DNA of 64,000 nucleotides. Origin: Fluviicola taffensis DSM 16823 (GTDB lineage Bacteria; Bacteroidota; Bacteroidia; Flavobacteriales_D; Crocinitomicaceae). A program made the translations under genes and the position numbers. The stretch lies in the NCBI RefSeq assembly GCF_000194605.1, contig NC_015321.1, positions 3,410,001-3,474,000 of the forward strand. The letters are read 5' to 3'. A model generated the notes under the pieces. It was given only the letters and a program-made list of their open reading frames with translations. It did no database searches and was not told the DNA's origin. Below, piece after piece: positions 1 through 7,479 of the stretch (the stretch's first letter is position 1; every line of letters starts with the position of its first letter).

Positions 1-204
1 GTAATTAGTTGGTCCTGAGTTATGTGCAACAACAACATCCATAAGACCATCGTTGTCAAAATCTCCTTTTGTCATTCCTCTAGAGTTTCCATTACTCTTA
101 GTAAATGAAATATCGTTCCCCGAACTGAAGCAGCCACTTGGAGTTTGAGACCACGCCGAGGAAACTATCATGGAGAATGATAGGAAATAAAGTAGTTTTT
201 TCAT
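1..204 (-). CDS. Secreted FG-GAP/VCBS-type repeat protein, 3' part missing (partial)
   Basis: Read on the minus strand, the frame starts with ATG at 204 and stays open to the window edge, so only the first 68 codons are visible. Residues 1-20 form a signal peptide: two lysines, a hydrophobic stretch and a Ser-Ala-Trp-Ser-Gln end. Downstream, the motif DFDNDGLMDVVVA is a calcium-binding D-x-D-x-D-G loop typical of FG-GAP/VCBS repeats, which build beta-propellers in exported Bacteroidota proteins, often with a C-terminal secretion tag. The rest lies outside the window, so total length and sorting domain cannot be judged. It is a core-genome flank, not part of the mobile region. Confidence 0.75.
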   Translation of the reverse strand, partial: MKKLLYFLSFSMIVSSAWSQTPSGCFSSGNDISFTKSNGNSRGMTKGDFDNDGLMDVVVAHNSGPTNY

Positions 205-448
205 ATTCGTATAGTCAAGGTAACAGGAGTATCAGTTCTATGTTTATAGTTCGAAGATAAGTTTTTTTAACAATTAACAGATAACAATAAAGTGTTAAAT
301 CATTATTAGCTAAATCGAATTATCCCTTATGTATTAGTTTTCAGTATACTTTTAACGAAAAAAAAATCAAAAGGTTGTATTTTTGTTTAAATTCACACAA
401 AATTAATAGATAATTCAATTAAAACAAACTATTTAGTACATTCGTTTT

Positions 449-925
449 ATGCAAGATAAAATTACCTTTCAGTTTGTAAGTGAGCCAACAGATGTGAATT
501 TTGGTGGTAAAGTTCATGGTGGTGCTGTAATGAAATGGATTGATCAGGCTGCTTATGCATGTGCTTCTACTTGGTCAGAAGGCTATTGCGTAACTGTTTA
601 CGTAGGGGGAATTCGCTTTTTCAAACCCATTCATATTGGAAGTTTGGTGAAGATTCAAGCACGCGTTATCTATACAGGGAAATCAAGTATTCATATTGGT
701 GTTGATGTGTTTTCCCGAAAAATGAGTGAGCATAAATACGAAAAGACAACCCATTGTGTGATTGTCTTCGTTTCTGTGGATGAAAATGGAAAGTCTAAAC
801 CAACCAATCAATGGATTCCTAATACGGAGCGCGAAACCCAGTTGCAGCAATATGCTATTCGATTAATGGAACTTCGGAAAGATATTGAAGTGGAAATGGG
901 ACCTCATTTGAAAGATTTATTCTAA
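449..925 (+). CDS. Acyl-CoA thioesterase (hotdog fold, YciA/BFIT-like)
   Basis: The 158-aa product has the single-hotdog acyl-CoA thioesterase pattern. The N-terminal VNFGGKVHGGAVMKWIDQAAYACA (about residues 16-39) covers the active-site strand and the hot-dog helix with its conserved Asp; a later VRFFKPIHIG-like strand leads into the dimer sheet. The family hydrolyses acyl-CoA to free fatty acid and CoA in the cytosol. The length suits a single-domain enzyme. The ATG at 449 is the only sensible start. A TAnnTTTG-like hexamer region (TATTTTTG, 378-385) lies about 60 bp upstream but lacks a clear partner at -33. It is a stand-alone housekeeping gene; substrate specificity cannot be read from the sequence. 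Confidence 0.85.
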   Translation: MQDKITFQFVSEPTDVNFGGKVHGGAVMKWIDQAAYACASTWSEGYCVTVYVGGIRFFKPIHIGSLVKIQARVIYTGKSSIHIGVDVFSRKMSEHKYEKTTHCVIVFVSVDENGKSKPTNQWIPNTERETQLQQYAIRLMELRKDIEVEMGPHLKDLF

Positions 926-928
926 GAA

Positions 929-968
929 GTTCAAAAGTTCAAAAGTTCAAAAGTTCAAAAGTTCAAAA
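929..968. repeat. Five tandem copies of octamer GTTCAAAA
   Basis: Immediately after the thioesterase stop codon the octamer GTTCAAAA occurs five times in perfect tandem and then decays. It looks like a simple slippage repeat in the 3' UTR. No function is visible. Confidence 0.9.
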
Positions 969-1032
969 TAGTTTCCTTAAACACCTGCGCTGAAGCTTTA
1001 GTGCAAGCATTTTTGATACCTCTGTTCTAGAT

Positions 1033-1539
1033 TTACGATTCTTGAATAAACGTTTTGTATTTTTTTCCATTCCAATAAATGACCAAACTCTTTGTTTCAC
1101 TTCGAATTACTTGAATTGCAGGATATTTAAGGGTGATTTTGTTTTTATTTCCACCGTTCATAATGTACCTGTTTCTGTAAATGAACCAACGCTTTGCCCA
1201 AGATAGGGAAGAGCCCATGTCCGTAGCTGTTCCACAACCAATAACATAGACCAAATTTTTTCCGTTATTGATAATCATAACACCTTTCGTTTTGTCGATT
1301 TTATTTTCGACATAAAAGGCAATATCGACCATATTATCTCCCGTAAAGTCGGCTTCAAAATAAAAGGGATTGAATGGTGTTAAAAGCTGATGTTTCTGTG
1401 CTATCTCTGATTTTTCCAAAACGGGTAAAACCCACGCAGGAATATTGTTTTGAAGCAAAGTAGTATCCACTTGTGAATGAACGCCATTCGAAAAAGATAT
1501 GAATCCAATAAATGCGGCAAAAAGTAAATTTGTTTTCAT
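1033..1539 (-). CDS. Small secreted protein of unknown function
   Basis: 168 aa, starting at ATG 1539. Residues 1-22 are a classical signal peptide (Lys-Thr-Asn, then a Leu/Phe/Ala/Ile core, ending His-Ser-Gln), so the mature protein is periplasmic or exported. The mature part includes ADFTGDNMVDIAFYVENK, a D-x-T-G-D-x-x-x-D pattern like a single FG-GAP-type calcium loop, followed by alternating beta-type segments. I do not recognise a named family. The gene stands alone between the thioesterase and the response regulator. The acidic loop could be an isolated VCBS-like repeat. Confidence 0.7.
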   Translation of the reverse strand: MKTNLLFAAFIGFISFSNGVHSQVDTTLLQNNIPAWVLPVLEKSEIAQKHQLLTPFNPFYFEADFTGDNMVDIAFYVENKIDKTKGVMIINNGKNLVYVIGCGTATDMGSSLSWAKRWFIYRNRYIMNGGNKNKITLKYPAIQVIRSETKSLVIYWNGKKYKTFIQES

Positions 1540-1643
1540 CGTAAGGAGTTTAGTTGTCTTACGAACATATCTAATTTTACAGCGTTAGATTTTTAAAATA
1601 TTTGAAACACATCAATTGTTTATTCACATGTATAGAATTGCTT

Positions 1644-2096
1644 CTAATTGATTCGAGGAACATTTAATTGATAGGGAAAATCAGGACTATTTATCGTTTG
1701 TTGAATCACCATCAATGAAAGTTCCATCAGCTCATTGTTTTTAAAAATGATTCCATCTGCCCCAGCATCCAAACAAGAACGCAGAATGAACGAATTATTT
1801 TCATCAGTTACGATGTAGACTTTAGCCAAAGTAGTTTGTCTTTTAATTTTATCCATTACATCCAATCCAGTTAAATTATTTCCTAAGTTGTAATCCAAGA
1901 AAGAAATGGAATGAATTCCAGGTAAATCTGTTAGGAATTCCGCCGAATCAGTATATGTGCTGATTTTGAAATGATTTTGATGCATGGAATAAGCTGTCAA
2001 TAATTCGCGTTCCAACTGCAATTTATACAAAGTGGTGTAAAACGGGTTATCATCTAATACTTGAATACGTAATCCAAAAAACGGGTACTTTTCCAT
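1644..2096 (-). CDS. Stand-alone response-regulator receiver protein
   Basis: The 150-aa product is a single receiver domain. The acidic pair is at D15-D16, the likely phospho-acceptor is D68 (in SFLDYNLG), a Thr-Asp-Glu follows strand 4, and the conserved Lys is in IIFKNNE. There is no DNA-binding or output domain, so it would act by protein-protein contact, like CheY-type or Spo0F-type single-domain regulators. No histidine kinase is adjacent. The start is ATG 2096. It is transcribed away from the tRNA gene and belongs to the core flank. Confidence 0.85.
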   Translation of the reverse strand: MEKYPFFGLRIQVLDDNPFYTTLYKLQLERELLTAYSMHQNHFKISTYTDSAEFLTDLPGIHSISFLDYNLGNNLTGLDVMDKIKRQTTLAKVYIVTDENNSFILRSCLDAGADGIIFKNNELMELSLMVIQQTINSPDFPYQLNVPRIN

Positions 2097-2500
2097 GATC
2101 GTTATTTTTAGTTATTATTCGTTGTTGAAACTATTTCGTATCAACAGGGTGTATTTTAATTTACTTTTCGCGCTGAGTGACCTATAGAAGTATGATTTCC
2201 TCGCGGCTGAACGTTTTAGCATGTCAACGCACAACTCTTTTCGAATTTCATACCGAATAAAGTCAAGAAATGTTAAAGCCTAGTTGGGCTGGGAGCTGTA
2301 GCGGATAGTTCTCTAATGCCAAAAAGGAAAACTTTTTCATATTGAAAAGAACGATTTTCATATTGGAAAAAGACAGTTGAAAAGGGTTAAAAACAGAAAA
2401 GTTGCAAAAGCATCACAAAAAGTTGAATTTAATTTAACCCTATAATTCAACGCATTAGAGGGATTGAATGATTTTTTTACGATTTTTTTCAGAAAAAGTC
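2097..2500. other. Intergenic region before tRNA-Lys
   Basis: No convincing gene. The stretch carries two near-copies of TTTTCATATTG(G/A)AAAA around 2335-2372 and AT-rich runs. It presumably holds the promoter of the leftward receiver gene and ends in the tRNA promoter. Confidence 0.6.
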
Positions 2501-2530
2501 TTGCGTAAATACAAAAGATACCTATCTTTG
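2501..2530 (+). promoter_or_regulatory. Bacteroidota promoter of tRNA-Lys
   Basis: TTG at 2501-2503, then exactly 19 nt, then TATCTTTG at 2523-2530. This fits the Bacteroidota -33/-7 consensus (TTG, N19, TAnnTTTG). It points at the tRNA, which begins about 40 nt downstream. Confidence 0.85.
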
Positions 2531-2571
2531 CACCCGTCTAACGAATGAGGCAGACACGATTGAAATAGAAT

Positions 2572-2644
2572 GATTCCGTAGCTCAGCTGGTAGAGCAATA
2601 CACTTTTAATGTATGGGCCCTGGGTTCGAATCCCAGCGGGATCA
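2572..2644 (+). tRNA. tRNA-Lys (anticodon TTT)
   Basis: A 73-nt cloverleaf. The acceptor arms GATTCCG and CGGGATC pair with one G-T, with discriminator A at 2644. The D arm is GCTC...GAGC. The anticodon stem ATACA/TGTAT encloses loop CTTTTAA, giving anticodon TTT. The T arm CTGGG/CCCAG encloses TTCGAAT. No CCA is encoded. Its 3' end supplies the integration core used by all three elements, and the present 3' end is contributed by element 1. Confidence 0.97.
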
Positions 2645-2645
2645 C
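2631..2645 (+). repeat. att core copy 1 (attL of element 1)
   Basis: TCCCAGCGGGATCAC, spanning the T-arm and acceptor 3' half of tRNA-Lys plus one base beyond the discriminator. Identical copies occur at 32672 and 58429. Confidence 0.92.
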
Positions 2646-2648
2646 TAG

Positions 2649-2674
2649 AAAGCCACCTTCGAGGTGGCTTTTTT
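2649..2674 (+). terminator. Terminator after tRNA-Lys
   Basis: Stem AAAGCCACC/GGTGGCTTT with a TTCGA loop and a following T-run. It ends the tRNA transcript. The corresponding position after the other two att cores also has a terminator. Confidence 0.88.
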
Positions 2675-2727
2675 CGTTAAAAGCCTCTAAATTTCAAGAA
2701 AACCAACACTTTCAGTCTTTTTATCTT

Positions 2728-2912
2728 GGGTGACAAAAACAAATAAACTCAATTAAATTGAAACTTTTTGTCACCTATTTTGTCACCCATTTTTTCTTTG
2801 TTATTTAGGTGACAGAAATTACGCTTACGTCAATGCAGTATTGGGATAGAATGAAATTTAATTGTTTCATTAATCGTGTATCAGGTTCATAATTTCAACT
2901 GCTTTTGTCACC
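2728..2912 (+). promoter_or_regulatory. Integrase arm-type sites, left end of element 1 (TGTCACC)
   Basis: The heptamer TGTCACC recurs at 2769 and 2781 (a pair 12 bp apart), inverted at 2729 and 2808, and singly at 2906, 48 bp before the integrase start. The pair block TGTCACCTATTTTGTCACCC is repeated exactly at the right end of the element (32594-32613). The spacing matches arm sites in the other two elements, which use different heptamers. Role as integrase or accessory-factor binding sites is inferred. Confidence 0.75.
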
Positions 2913-2959
2913 TATTTTGAGAGCGAATTCTTAAACATTTTATCGTTAAAGAATTTAAT

Positions 2960-4222
2960 ATGAAAAATCAAAAATTAGCCATTAGGGTTAGGCTTAACTT
3001 GCAAAAAGGAAAAGACAACAAATTTCCTATCTACATCCGATTTTACGTTGATGGAGTGAAGGCTGAAATTTCAACTCGTCATTTTATTCTTCAGTCACAT
3101 TGGGATAGTAAAAATGATCGTGTTAAAGCTCTTTGCGCTGAAGCTGCTTTCATCAATGGTTATGTTGAAAGAACCACAAACTTCATTAATCAAGAATTTC
3201 TTAAGGCACATTCTTTAGGAAAAGAAACAAGCGCGCTTGAAATTAAAAACAAACTTCAAGGAAAAGAATCAACACCCCAACACAAAACCATCCTCCAGGC
3301 ATTCGACTATCACAACCTTAAAATGGCAGAAACAGTAAAAGTTGGTAAGGTAGTTCCGAAGACTTTGACTAGGTACCACATTACTCGGAACAAAGTGGCA
3401 AACTTCATCAAGCTTCAATTTAAAGCAGCGGACAAGCCTTTGCCTGAAATGCGCTTATCATTCGTAACCGAATTTGAGCATTACCTTTTAACTGTTGAGA
3501 AAATCCAATCTAACACCGCTCACAAGTACATTAAGAACTTGAAGAAGATCATGAACATGGCTGTTGGTCTAGACTGGATTCCTTCGAACCCTTTTACGCA
3601 GTTCAAGTGTTCTTATACCAGTCCTGATCGTGAGATTTTAAATCAAGATGAATTGAACCTCATCATGAACAAGAAAATGCACACCGCACGTTTGGAAGAA
3701 GTGCGTGATGTTTTCATTTTCTGCTGCTATACAGGCTTTGCCTATGCAGATGTATATCAATTCGAAAAAGATGCTGTAATGAAAGGCTTAGATGGTAATT
3801 TGTGGTTATCTACCAATCGTCAAAAGACAGGAACCAAAGAGAGTGTTCCATTACTTCCAATTCCCTTGGAAATCTTATCGAAGTACCAGGACCATGAGTA
3901 TTGCTTGAAATACAACAAGCTCCTTCCAGTGAACAGCAATCAGCGTTACAATTCCTACTTGAAAGAAATTGCTGATTTGTGTGGTATAAAGAAAAAGTTA
4001 ACCTCGCATATTGCTCGCCATACTTTTGCAACTACCGTAACATTGGCCAACGGTGTTCCCATTGAAACAGTTTCTGCAATGCTTGGTCATAGCAACATAC
4101 GAACCACTCAGATTTACGCCAAAGTGGTTGAACAAAAAGTAAGTGATGATATGCTAAAATTGAAGTCAATTCTTCAATCAAAAACAACTCAAAAAGAAAT
4201 GAAAAAAGTGAGCGGCTGTTAG
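2960..4222 (+). CDS. int: Tyrosine recombinase / integrase, element 1
   Basis: 420 aa, Bacteroidota phage-integrase family: an N-terminal arm-binding segment (about 1-100), a SAM-like core-binding domain (about 115-215), and a catalytic domain. Visible catalytic residues are the HIARH box (H350, R353), LGH near 375, and nucleophile Y386 in QIYAKV. The usual box I arginine is missing: the motif reads CYTGFAYADV, as I recall for IntDOT-type enzymes. It would integrate and excise element 1 at the tRNA-Lys core. From HKTIL onward it is nearly identical to the integrases at 32959 and 58706, but the first 100 residues differ strongly, matching the element-specific arm sites. A single arm site 48 bp before ATG suggests autoregulation. 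Confidence 0.93.
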   Translation: MKNQKLAIRVRLNLQKGKDNKFPIYIRFYVDGVKAEISTRHFILQSHWDSKNDRVKALCAEAAFINGYVERTTNFINQEFLKAHSLGKETSALEIKNKLQGKESTPQHKTILQAFDYHNLKMAETVKVGKVVPKTLTRYHITRNKVANFIKLQFKAADKPLPEMRLSFVTEFEHYLLTVEKIQSNTAHKYIKNLKKIMNMAVGLDWIPSNPFTQFKCSYTSPDREILNQDELNLIMNKKMHTARLEEVRDVFIFCCYTGFAYADVYQFEKDAVMKGLDGNLWLSTNRQKTGTKESVPLLPIPLEILSKYQDHEYCLKYNKLLPVNSNQRYNSYLKEIADLCGIKKKLTSHIARHTFATTVTLANGVPIETVSAMLGHSNIRTTQIYAKVVEQKVSDDMLKLKSILQSKTTQKEMKKVSGC

Positions 4223-4233
4223 TCGCTCATTTT
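4209..4233 (+). terminator. Terminator overlapping the integrase stop
   Basis: Stem TGAGCG/CGCTCA enclosing GCTGTTAGT, which contains the integrase stop codon, followed by a T-rich run. Confidence 0.65.
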
Positions 4234-4341
4234 ATTTGCTTCATTTTAACATATATTATTCAATCCATTATGTCACTTTAGCATCTTTCTTCGTTAGTAT
4301 ACAGCTAGATACACCGCTAGTGCAACAACTACAACTGAAAG

Positions 4342-5847
4342 ATGACCTTAACGATTGCCTTTGATGACCTGTTGGTAGAAATTGAATCAGCCTACAATGC
4401 GTCAACTTTAAAACGAGATTACTACGAAAACTACCTGAATAATCAGTTAGGGATATGTACATTGGTAAATGTTTTACGTTTCAATCCAGCAGCTGCAGGA
4501 ATTGATTTTCAAGTGATCGATTCATTTCCGGTGAATCATCCAAAGAGTAAGATTTACATTCGAAATACAGAAAAAGCTCCCATTCCAAAGGAACATTGTC
4601 CTGAATTGGAAAAAGTGCTTTTTCAAATTAAAATTGAGCAACACGATTTAGTGGAAATTCAGAAACCGATTAAGCATGCATCTAATACAGTTTTGTTTCT
4701 TTCCAATCATCACTGGAGCAATCTCACCAATGAACAATTGATCTTTTTGTATTTCGCATCGAAGTTCCAGGAACTCGAGAAACAATGTTATGCTCAATTG
4801 AAATACTCGCTTTCTGAACTCGGAGAAAAACAAGTCAAACGTTCGATTCAAAAATTACAGCGAATACTTGTTGATTGGTCAACTGATTTAATTCAGCTTT
4901 TTCACTTGGATCGCTTAACGCGTTCTAGGTCGCAAAAGCTGCAGTATGATCGATACACCTTGTTTTCTCATGGGTATGATTGTTTGGAAAATATTTTAGT
5001 TCATTTGGAAAAGCATTACTCAAAGTATTTGGACAAAGATCTTTTCGTTCCATTCAGTGTCATTTCCTCTCGGGTAAATTGCTTGAAACCAAAAGTAGAA
5101 AGATTAAAAACAACCATTATCACAAAGAAGTACGATGCAGAATTCAATGAATTGCTTTTCGCTCCTCTGTTCATGATTTCAAACGTTTCTCAAAAGAAAA
5201 GAATCACCTATCAACAGCTGATGTTTGTTGAAGTGTTAGTGGAACGCTTGTTTCGATTTTTCTATGATACGAAGAATGAACCAAACAAAATAGAGCAGCT
5301 GCACCTTGTCTTACTTAGTCTCAATTACAATTGTCCGAACTATTATGCTTACTTGACTGCGAAAATGAATGAGAGAATAGAAAGCCTGGAGAAGCATGAA
5401 TTATTGATGCAATTGTTGAAATGGATGAAAGCTGTTAATCAAACAGTGGTCATTGAAGATATTGCTTTCAAACCAAGTAACAAGCCTTTGCGCTATTGGA
5501 TTGAAAAATGGTTGGAAGAAGAAATTTGGTTTTTGAATGAAACTGAGAAAAGAAATCCAATTGGCCAAGTAAAAACTACCTCATCAGATCCACTTCCAAA
5601 AATGGAATTGGATTGTTCGGTAAATGAATTGGCTTTATTGATCAGATTATTTTCTGAAACTGGAATTATTGGTGTGAAAAATCATAAAGTATTGATGCAA
5701 CAAGTTTCACAGACTTTCCAAACATCAAAGGTTAAAGAGATTTCTCCTAAAAGTTTGTCCAATAAATATTATGAAGCTGACCATACCACGATTGCATCTG
5801 TAAAAGGAATCATCATTGATTTGTTGAACCGCTTGAACAGCAAATGA
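4342..5847 (+). CDS. RteC-type regulator, long form (element 1)
   Basis: 501 aa, helix-rich and cytosolic. The C-terminal third (about 415-500), starting MELDCSVNELALLIRLF and including TSKVKEISPKSLSNKYY, resembles the C-terminal domain of RteC, the regulator that controls excision of Bacteroides conjugative transposons. The N-terminal 300 residues carry the block VIDxFHLDRLTRSR (about 190-200), shared with the element 2 homologue (503 aa). Element 3 has a short classical RteC in this position. It sits between integrase and excisionase-like genes, where an excision or replication control gene belongs. The exact target is unknown. Confidence 0.7.
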   Translation: MTLTIAFDDLLVEIESAYNASTLKRDYYENYLNNQLGICTLVNVLRFNPAAAGIDFQVIDSFPVNHPKSKIYIRNTEKAPIPKEHCPELEKVLFQIKIEQHDLVEIQKPIKHASNTVLFLSNHHWSNLTNEQLIFLYFASKFQELEKQCYAQLKYSLSELGEKQVKRSIQKLQRILVDWSTDLIQLFHLDRLTRSRSQKLQYDRYTLFSHGYDCLENILVHLEKHYSKYLDKDLFVPFSVISSRVNCLKPKVERLKTTIITKKYDAEFNELLFAPLFMISNVSQKKRITYQQLMFVEVLVERLFRFFYDTKNEPNKIEQLHLVLLSLNYNCPNYYAYLTAKMNERIESLEKHELLMQLLKWMKAVNQTVVIEDIAFKPSNKPLRYWIEKWLEEEIWFLNETEKRNPIGQVKTTSSDPLPKMELDCSVNELALLIRLFSETGIIGVKNHKVLMQQVSQTFQTSKVKEISPKSLSNKYYEADHTTIASVKGIIIDLLNRLNSK

Positions 5848-6012
5848 TCATACTTGCTGCAGCTGAATAATCTCAACAAGTAAATGAGCAGTTAATCCGG
5901 AAAGTTGTTCGATTTCTGAAATGGACAGGGCAAGCAGTTCTTGAACAGTTAAATTGTTCATTGCTGCGAATTCGTCCAATTCGCTACTTGGTTTTTGTTT
6001 TGAGTGTGTCAT
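5848..6012 (-). CDS. Small acidic protein, convergent with the RteC-type gene
   Basis: 54 aa from ATG 6012; a GTG at 6039 in frame would add 9 residues. Content is helix-prone with a leucine-rich tail (SGLTAHLLVEIIQLQQ). It abuts the RteC stop without a gap, on the opposite strand. I see no homologue at this position in elements 2 or 3. It may be genuine or a chance frame; the large nested inverted repeat just upstream could be its leader. Confidence 0.35.
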   Translation of the reverse strand: MTHSKQKPSSELDEFAAMNNLTVQELLALSISEIEQLSGLTAHLLVEIIQLQQV

Positions 6013-6048
6013 TTTGTTCAAATAAGTAGCGCGGGCCACATGCTACAA

Positions 6049-6159
6049 GTAATCAGGCACCGCCAAGCGCCCACACCCCAAGTAGGTCCGTACCCGCGCA
6101 TGCGCAGGCATCAGACTATCCTTTTTGGGGTGTAATTCAAAGTTGGCGGTTTCGATTAC
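6049..6159. other. Nested three-part inverted repeat (element 1 only)
   Basis: Three consecutive arms mirror three others: GTAATC (6049) with GATTAC (6154), ACCGCCAA (6059) with TTGGCGGT (6143), and ACACCCCAA (6073) with TTGGGGTGT (6125). The central loop holds the palindrome GCGCATGCGC (6096-6105). The whole block is much richer in GC than its surroundings. It could be a structured RNA leader, a single-strand origin, or an oriT-like/cruciform protein-binding site. Confidence 0.75.
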
Positions 6160-6289
6160 CCAAAAAATAGCTTCTGCTACAATTTCTTATTTCAGTTTCA
6201 AAGATAGGAAATTCATTTTTAAGCCTATTTCTGAATTGTTACCAAAAAATTTTTAAATCATTTTTTCTAGTGTTTATCTGGGTTTCATT

Positions 6290-6307
6290 GGGGGTGGATC
6301 CACCCCC
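6290..6307 (+). promoter_or_regulatory. Perfect 18-bp palindrome in the excisionase leader
   Basis: GGGGGTGGATCCACCCCC, followed by a second CCACCCCC, about 60 bp before the excisionase-like gene. Preceded by TAGTGTTTAT, which is also found before the equivalent hairpin in element 2 (36285). Probably a repressor site or leader hairpin. Confidence 0.7.
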
Positions 6308-6366
6308 ATCCACCCCCTTTTTTCATTTTTTTAATTTCTCTTTGTTGCAAATCAAAATCAAAAAAA

Positions 6367-6663
6367 ATGGCAGCACAAATTGTAACAATTGAGGACCTTG
6401 AACAATTCAAAACAGATCTCATCTCAGAATTGAAAAATCTATTGGATGGTCAGTTCAACGCAACCACCATCAAAAGAGAAGAATCAAAAAAAGTATGGCT
6501 CAAGTCACACCAAGTACAACGTATGTTGGGAATCTCTCCAGGAACGCTTCAAACCCTTCGATTAAATGGTACCATTCCATTCACCAAAATCGGCGGAGTC
6601 CTTTTCTACGATGAAGAAGACATCAATCGCTTGTTTGAATCGAATATGCGCAACCGGTCTTAA
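6367..6663 (+). CDS. Excisionase-like winged-HTH protein, element 1
   Basis: 98 aa. The N-terminal helix (IVTIEDLEQFKTDLISEL) may dimerise. The C-terminal half, WLKSHQVQRMLGISPGTLQTLR followed by GTIPFTKIGGVLFYDEEDINRL, is a MerR/excisionase-type HTH_17 domain with its wing. Such proteins bend DNA at att sites or control transcription. Homologues at 36363 and 61384 share the position and most residues. It precedes the initiator gene by about 30 bp, so the two are probably one operon. Confidence 0.85.
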   Translation: MAAQIVTIEDLEQFKTDLISELKNLLDGQFNATTIKREESKKVWLKSHQVQRMLGISPGTLQTLRLNGTIPFTKIGGVLFYDEEDINRLFESNMRNRS

Positions 6664-6694
6664 TTCAGAACATTCATTGTCATATACTTCGAAC

Positions 6695-7477
6695 ATGAAC
6701 TACATCAAGCACCTTGAGCGCATACATGAGTTGTTCTATGAGGACGAACGCATAACGCCTTATCATATCAGTTTGTATTTGGCTTTATTTCATCAATGGA
6801 ACGCAGCCAAGTTTCCAGAGCGTTTGAGTATTTCTCGATCGGAAGTGATGCATGCAGCCAAACACGGTTCTGTGAACACTTACACAAAGTGTTTAAAAGA
6901 GCTTCATCAGTTCAACTATTTGGAGTATCTACCTTCCAATAATCCATTCATTGGTAGTTTGGTGAACTTGTACAGATTTGATAATAGTAGTGATAATAGT
7001 TCGTGTCTCAAAAGTGATAATAGTATGTGTCTCACATCTGATAACACTCGTGATAATGCAAGTGAGATGGAGGTGATACCTTATATAAACAATATAAACA
7101 TTAATAAACAATATAAACATTTAGAAAGGGCAAAAAATGTTTTGCCCTCCAAAAAATCATCAAAAAACAAAAATGAAAAGACTCTTGAAAGGGTGAGTAA
7201 TCATTCGCCCAAAAAAGACAAATCGGGATCATTTTCTCCACCAAAACTTGAAGACGTTAATAGCTTCTTCATTGAGAAAAAAGCGCCAGAAATTGAAGCT
7301 CAAAAGTTTTTTAACCATTTCGAATCCAACGGTTGGCTTGTCAGTGGAAAAACTCCCATGAAAAATTGGCAAGCAGCTGCTCGGAACTGGATGATCAATT
7401 CGAAGAAATTCAATCCGCCATCACCAGGACAAATTCTTAGTTCAGAAGAAAACAAATCTTATAACATTCCCTTGTAG
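6695..7477 (+). CDS. Replication initiator-like protein, element 1
   Basis: 260 aa, start chosen at ATG 6695 because homology with the other two copies begins at MNYIKHLE. Residues 1-95 form a winged-helix-like initiator domain (YHISLYLALFHQWN, SISRSEVM, SVNTYTKCLKELHQF). A low-complexity Asp/Asn/Ser linker follows, encoded by direct repeats. The C-terminal block KFFNHFESNGWLVSGKTPMK then NWQAAARNWM is a module common in Bacteroidota phage and element replication proteins. The gene is followed 3 bp later by the helicase loader, an O/P-like pairing. It likely opens an origin and recruits the loader. Confidence 0.75.
   Translation: MNYIKHLERIHELFYEDERITPYHISLYLALFHQWNAAKFPERLSISRSEVMHAAKHGSVNTYTKCLKELHQFNYLEYLPSNNPFIGSLVNLYRFDNSSDNSSCLKSDNSMCLTSDNTRDNASEMEVIPYINNININKQYKHLERAKNVLPSKKSSKNKNEKTLERVSNHSPKKDKSGSFSPPKLEDVNSFFIEKKAPEIEAQKFFNHFESNGWLVSGKTPMKNWQAAARNWMINSKKFNPPSPGQILSSEENKSYNIPL
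6989..7110. other. Candidate replication origin inside the initiator gene, element 1
   Basis: Two 22-bp direct repeats, AGTGATAATAGT(T/A)(C/T)GTGTCTCA, start at 6989 and 7013. More GTGATAA copies follow, then a very AT-rich stretch from about 7077 (CCTTATATAAACAATATAAA, then the AAACAATATAAAC motif again). Repeats followed by an AT-rich segment inside an initiator gene is the layout of lambda ori within gene O. Equivalent positions in elements 2 and 3 also carry repeats and the TATAAACAATA motif. Confidence 0.55.
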
Positions 7478-7479
7478 TC

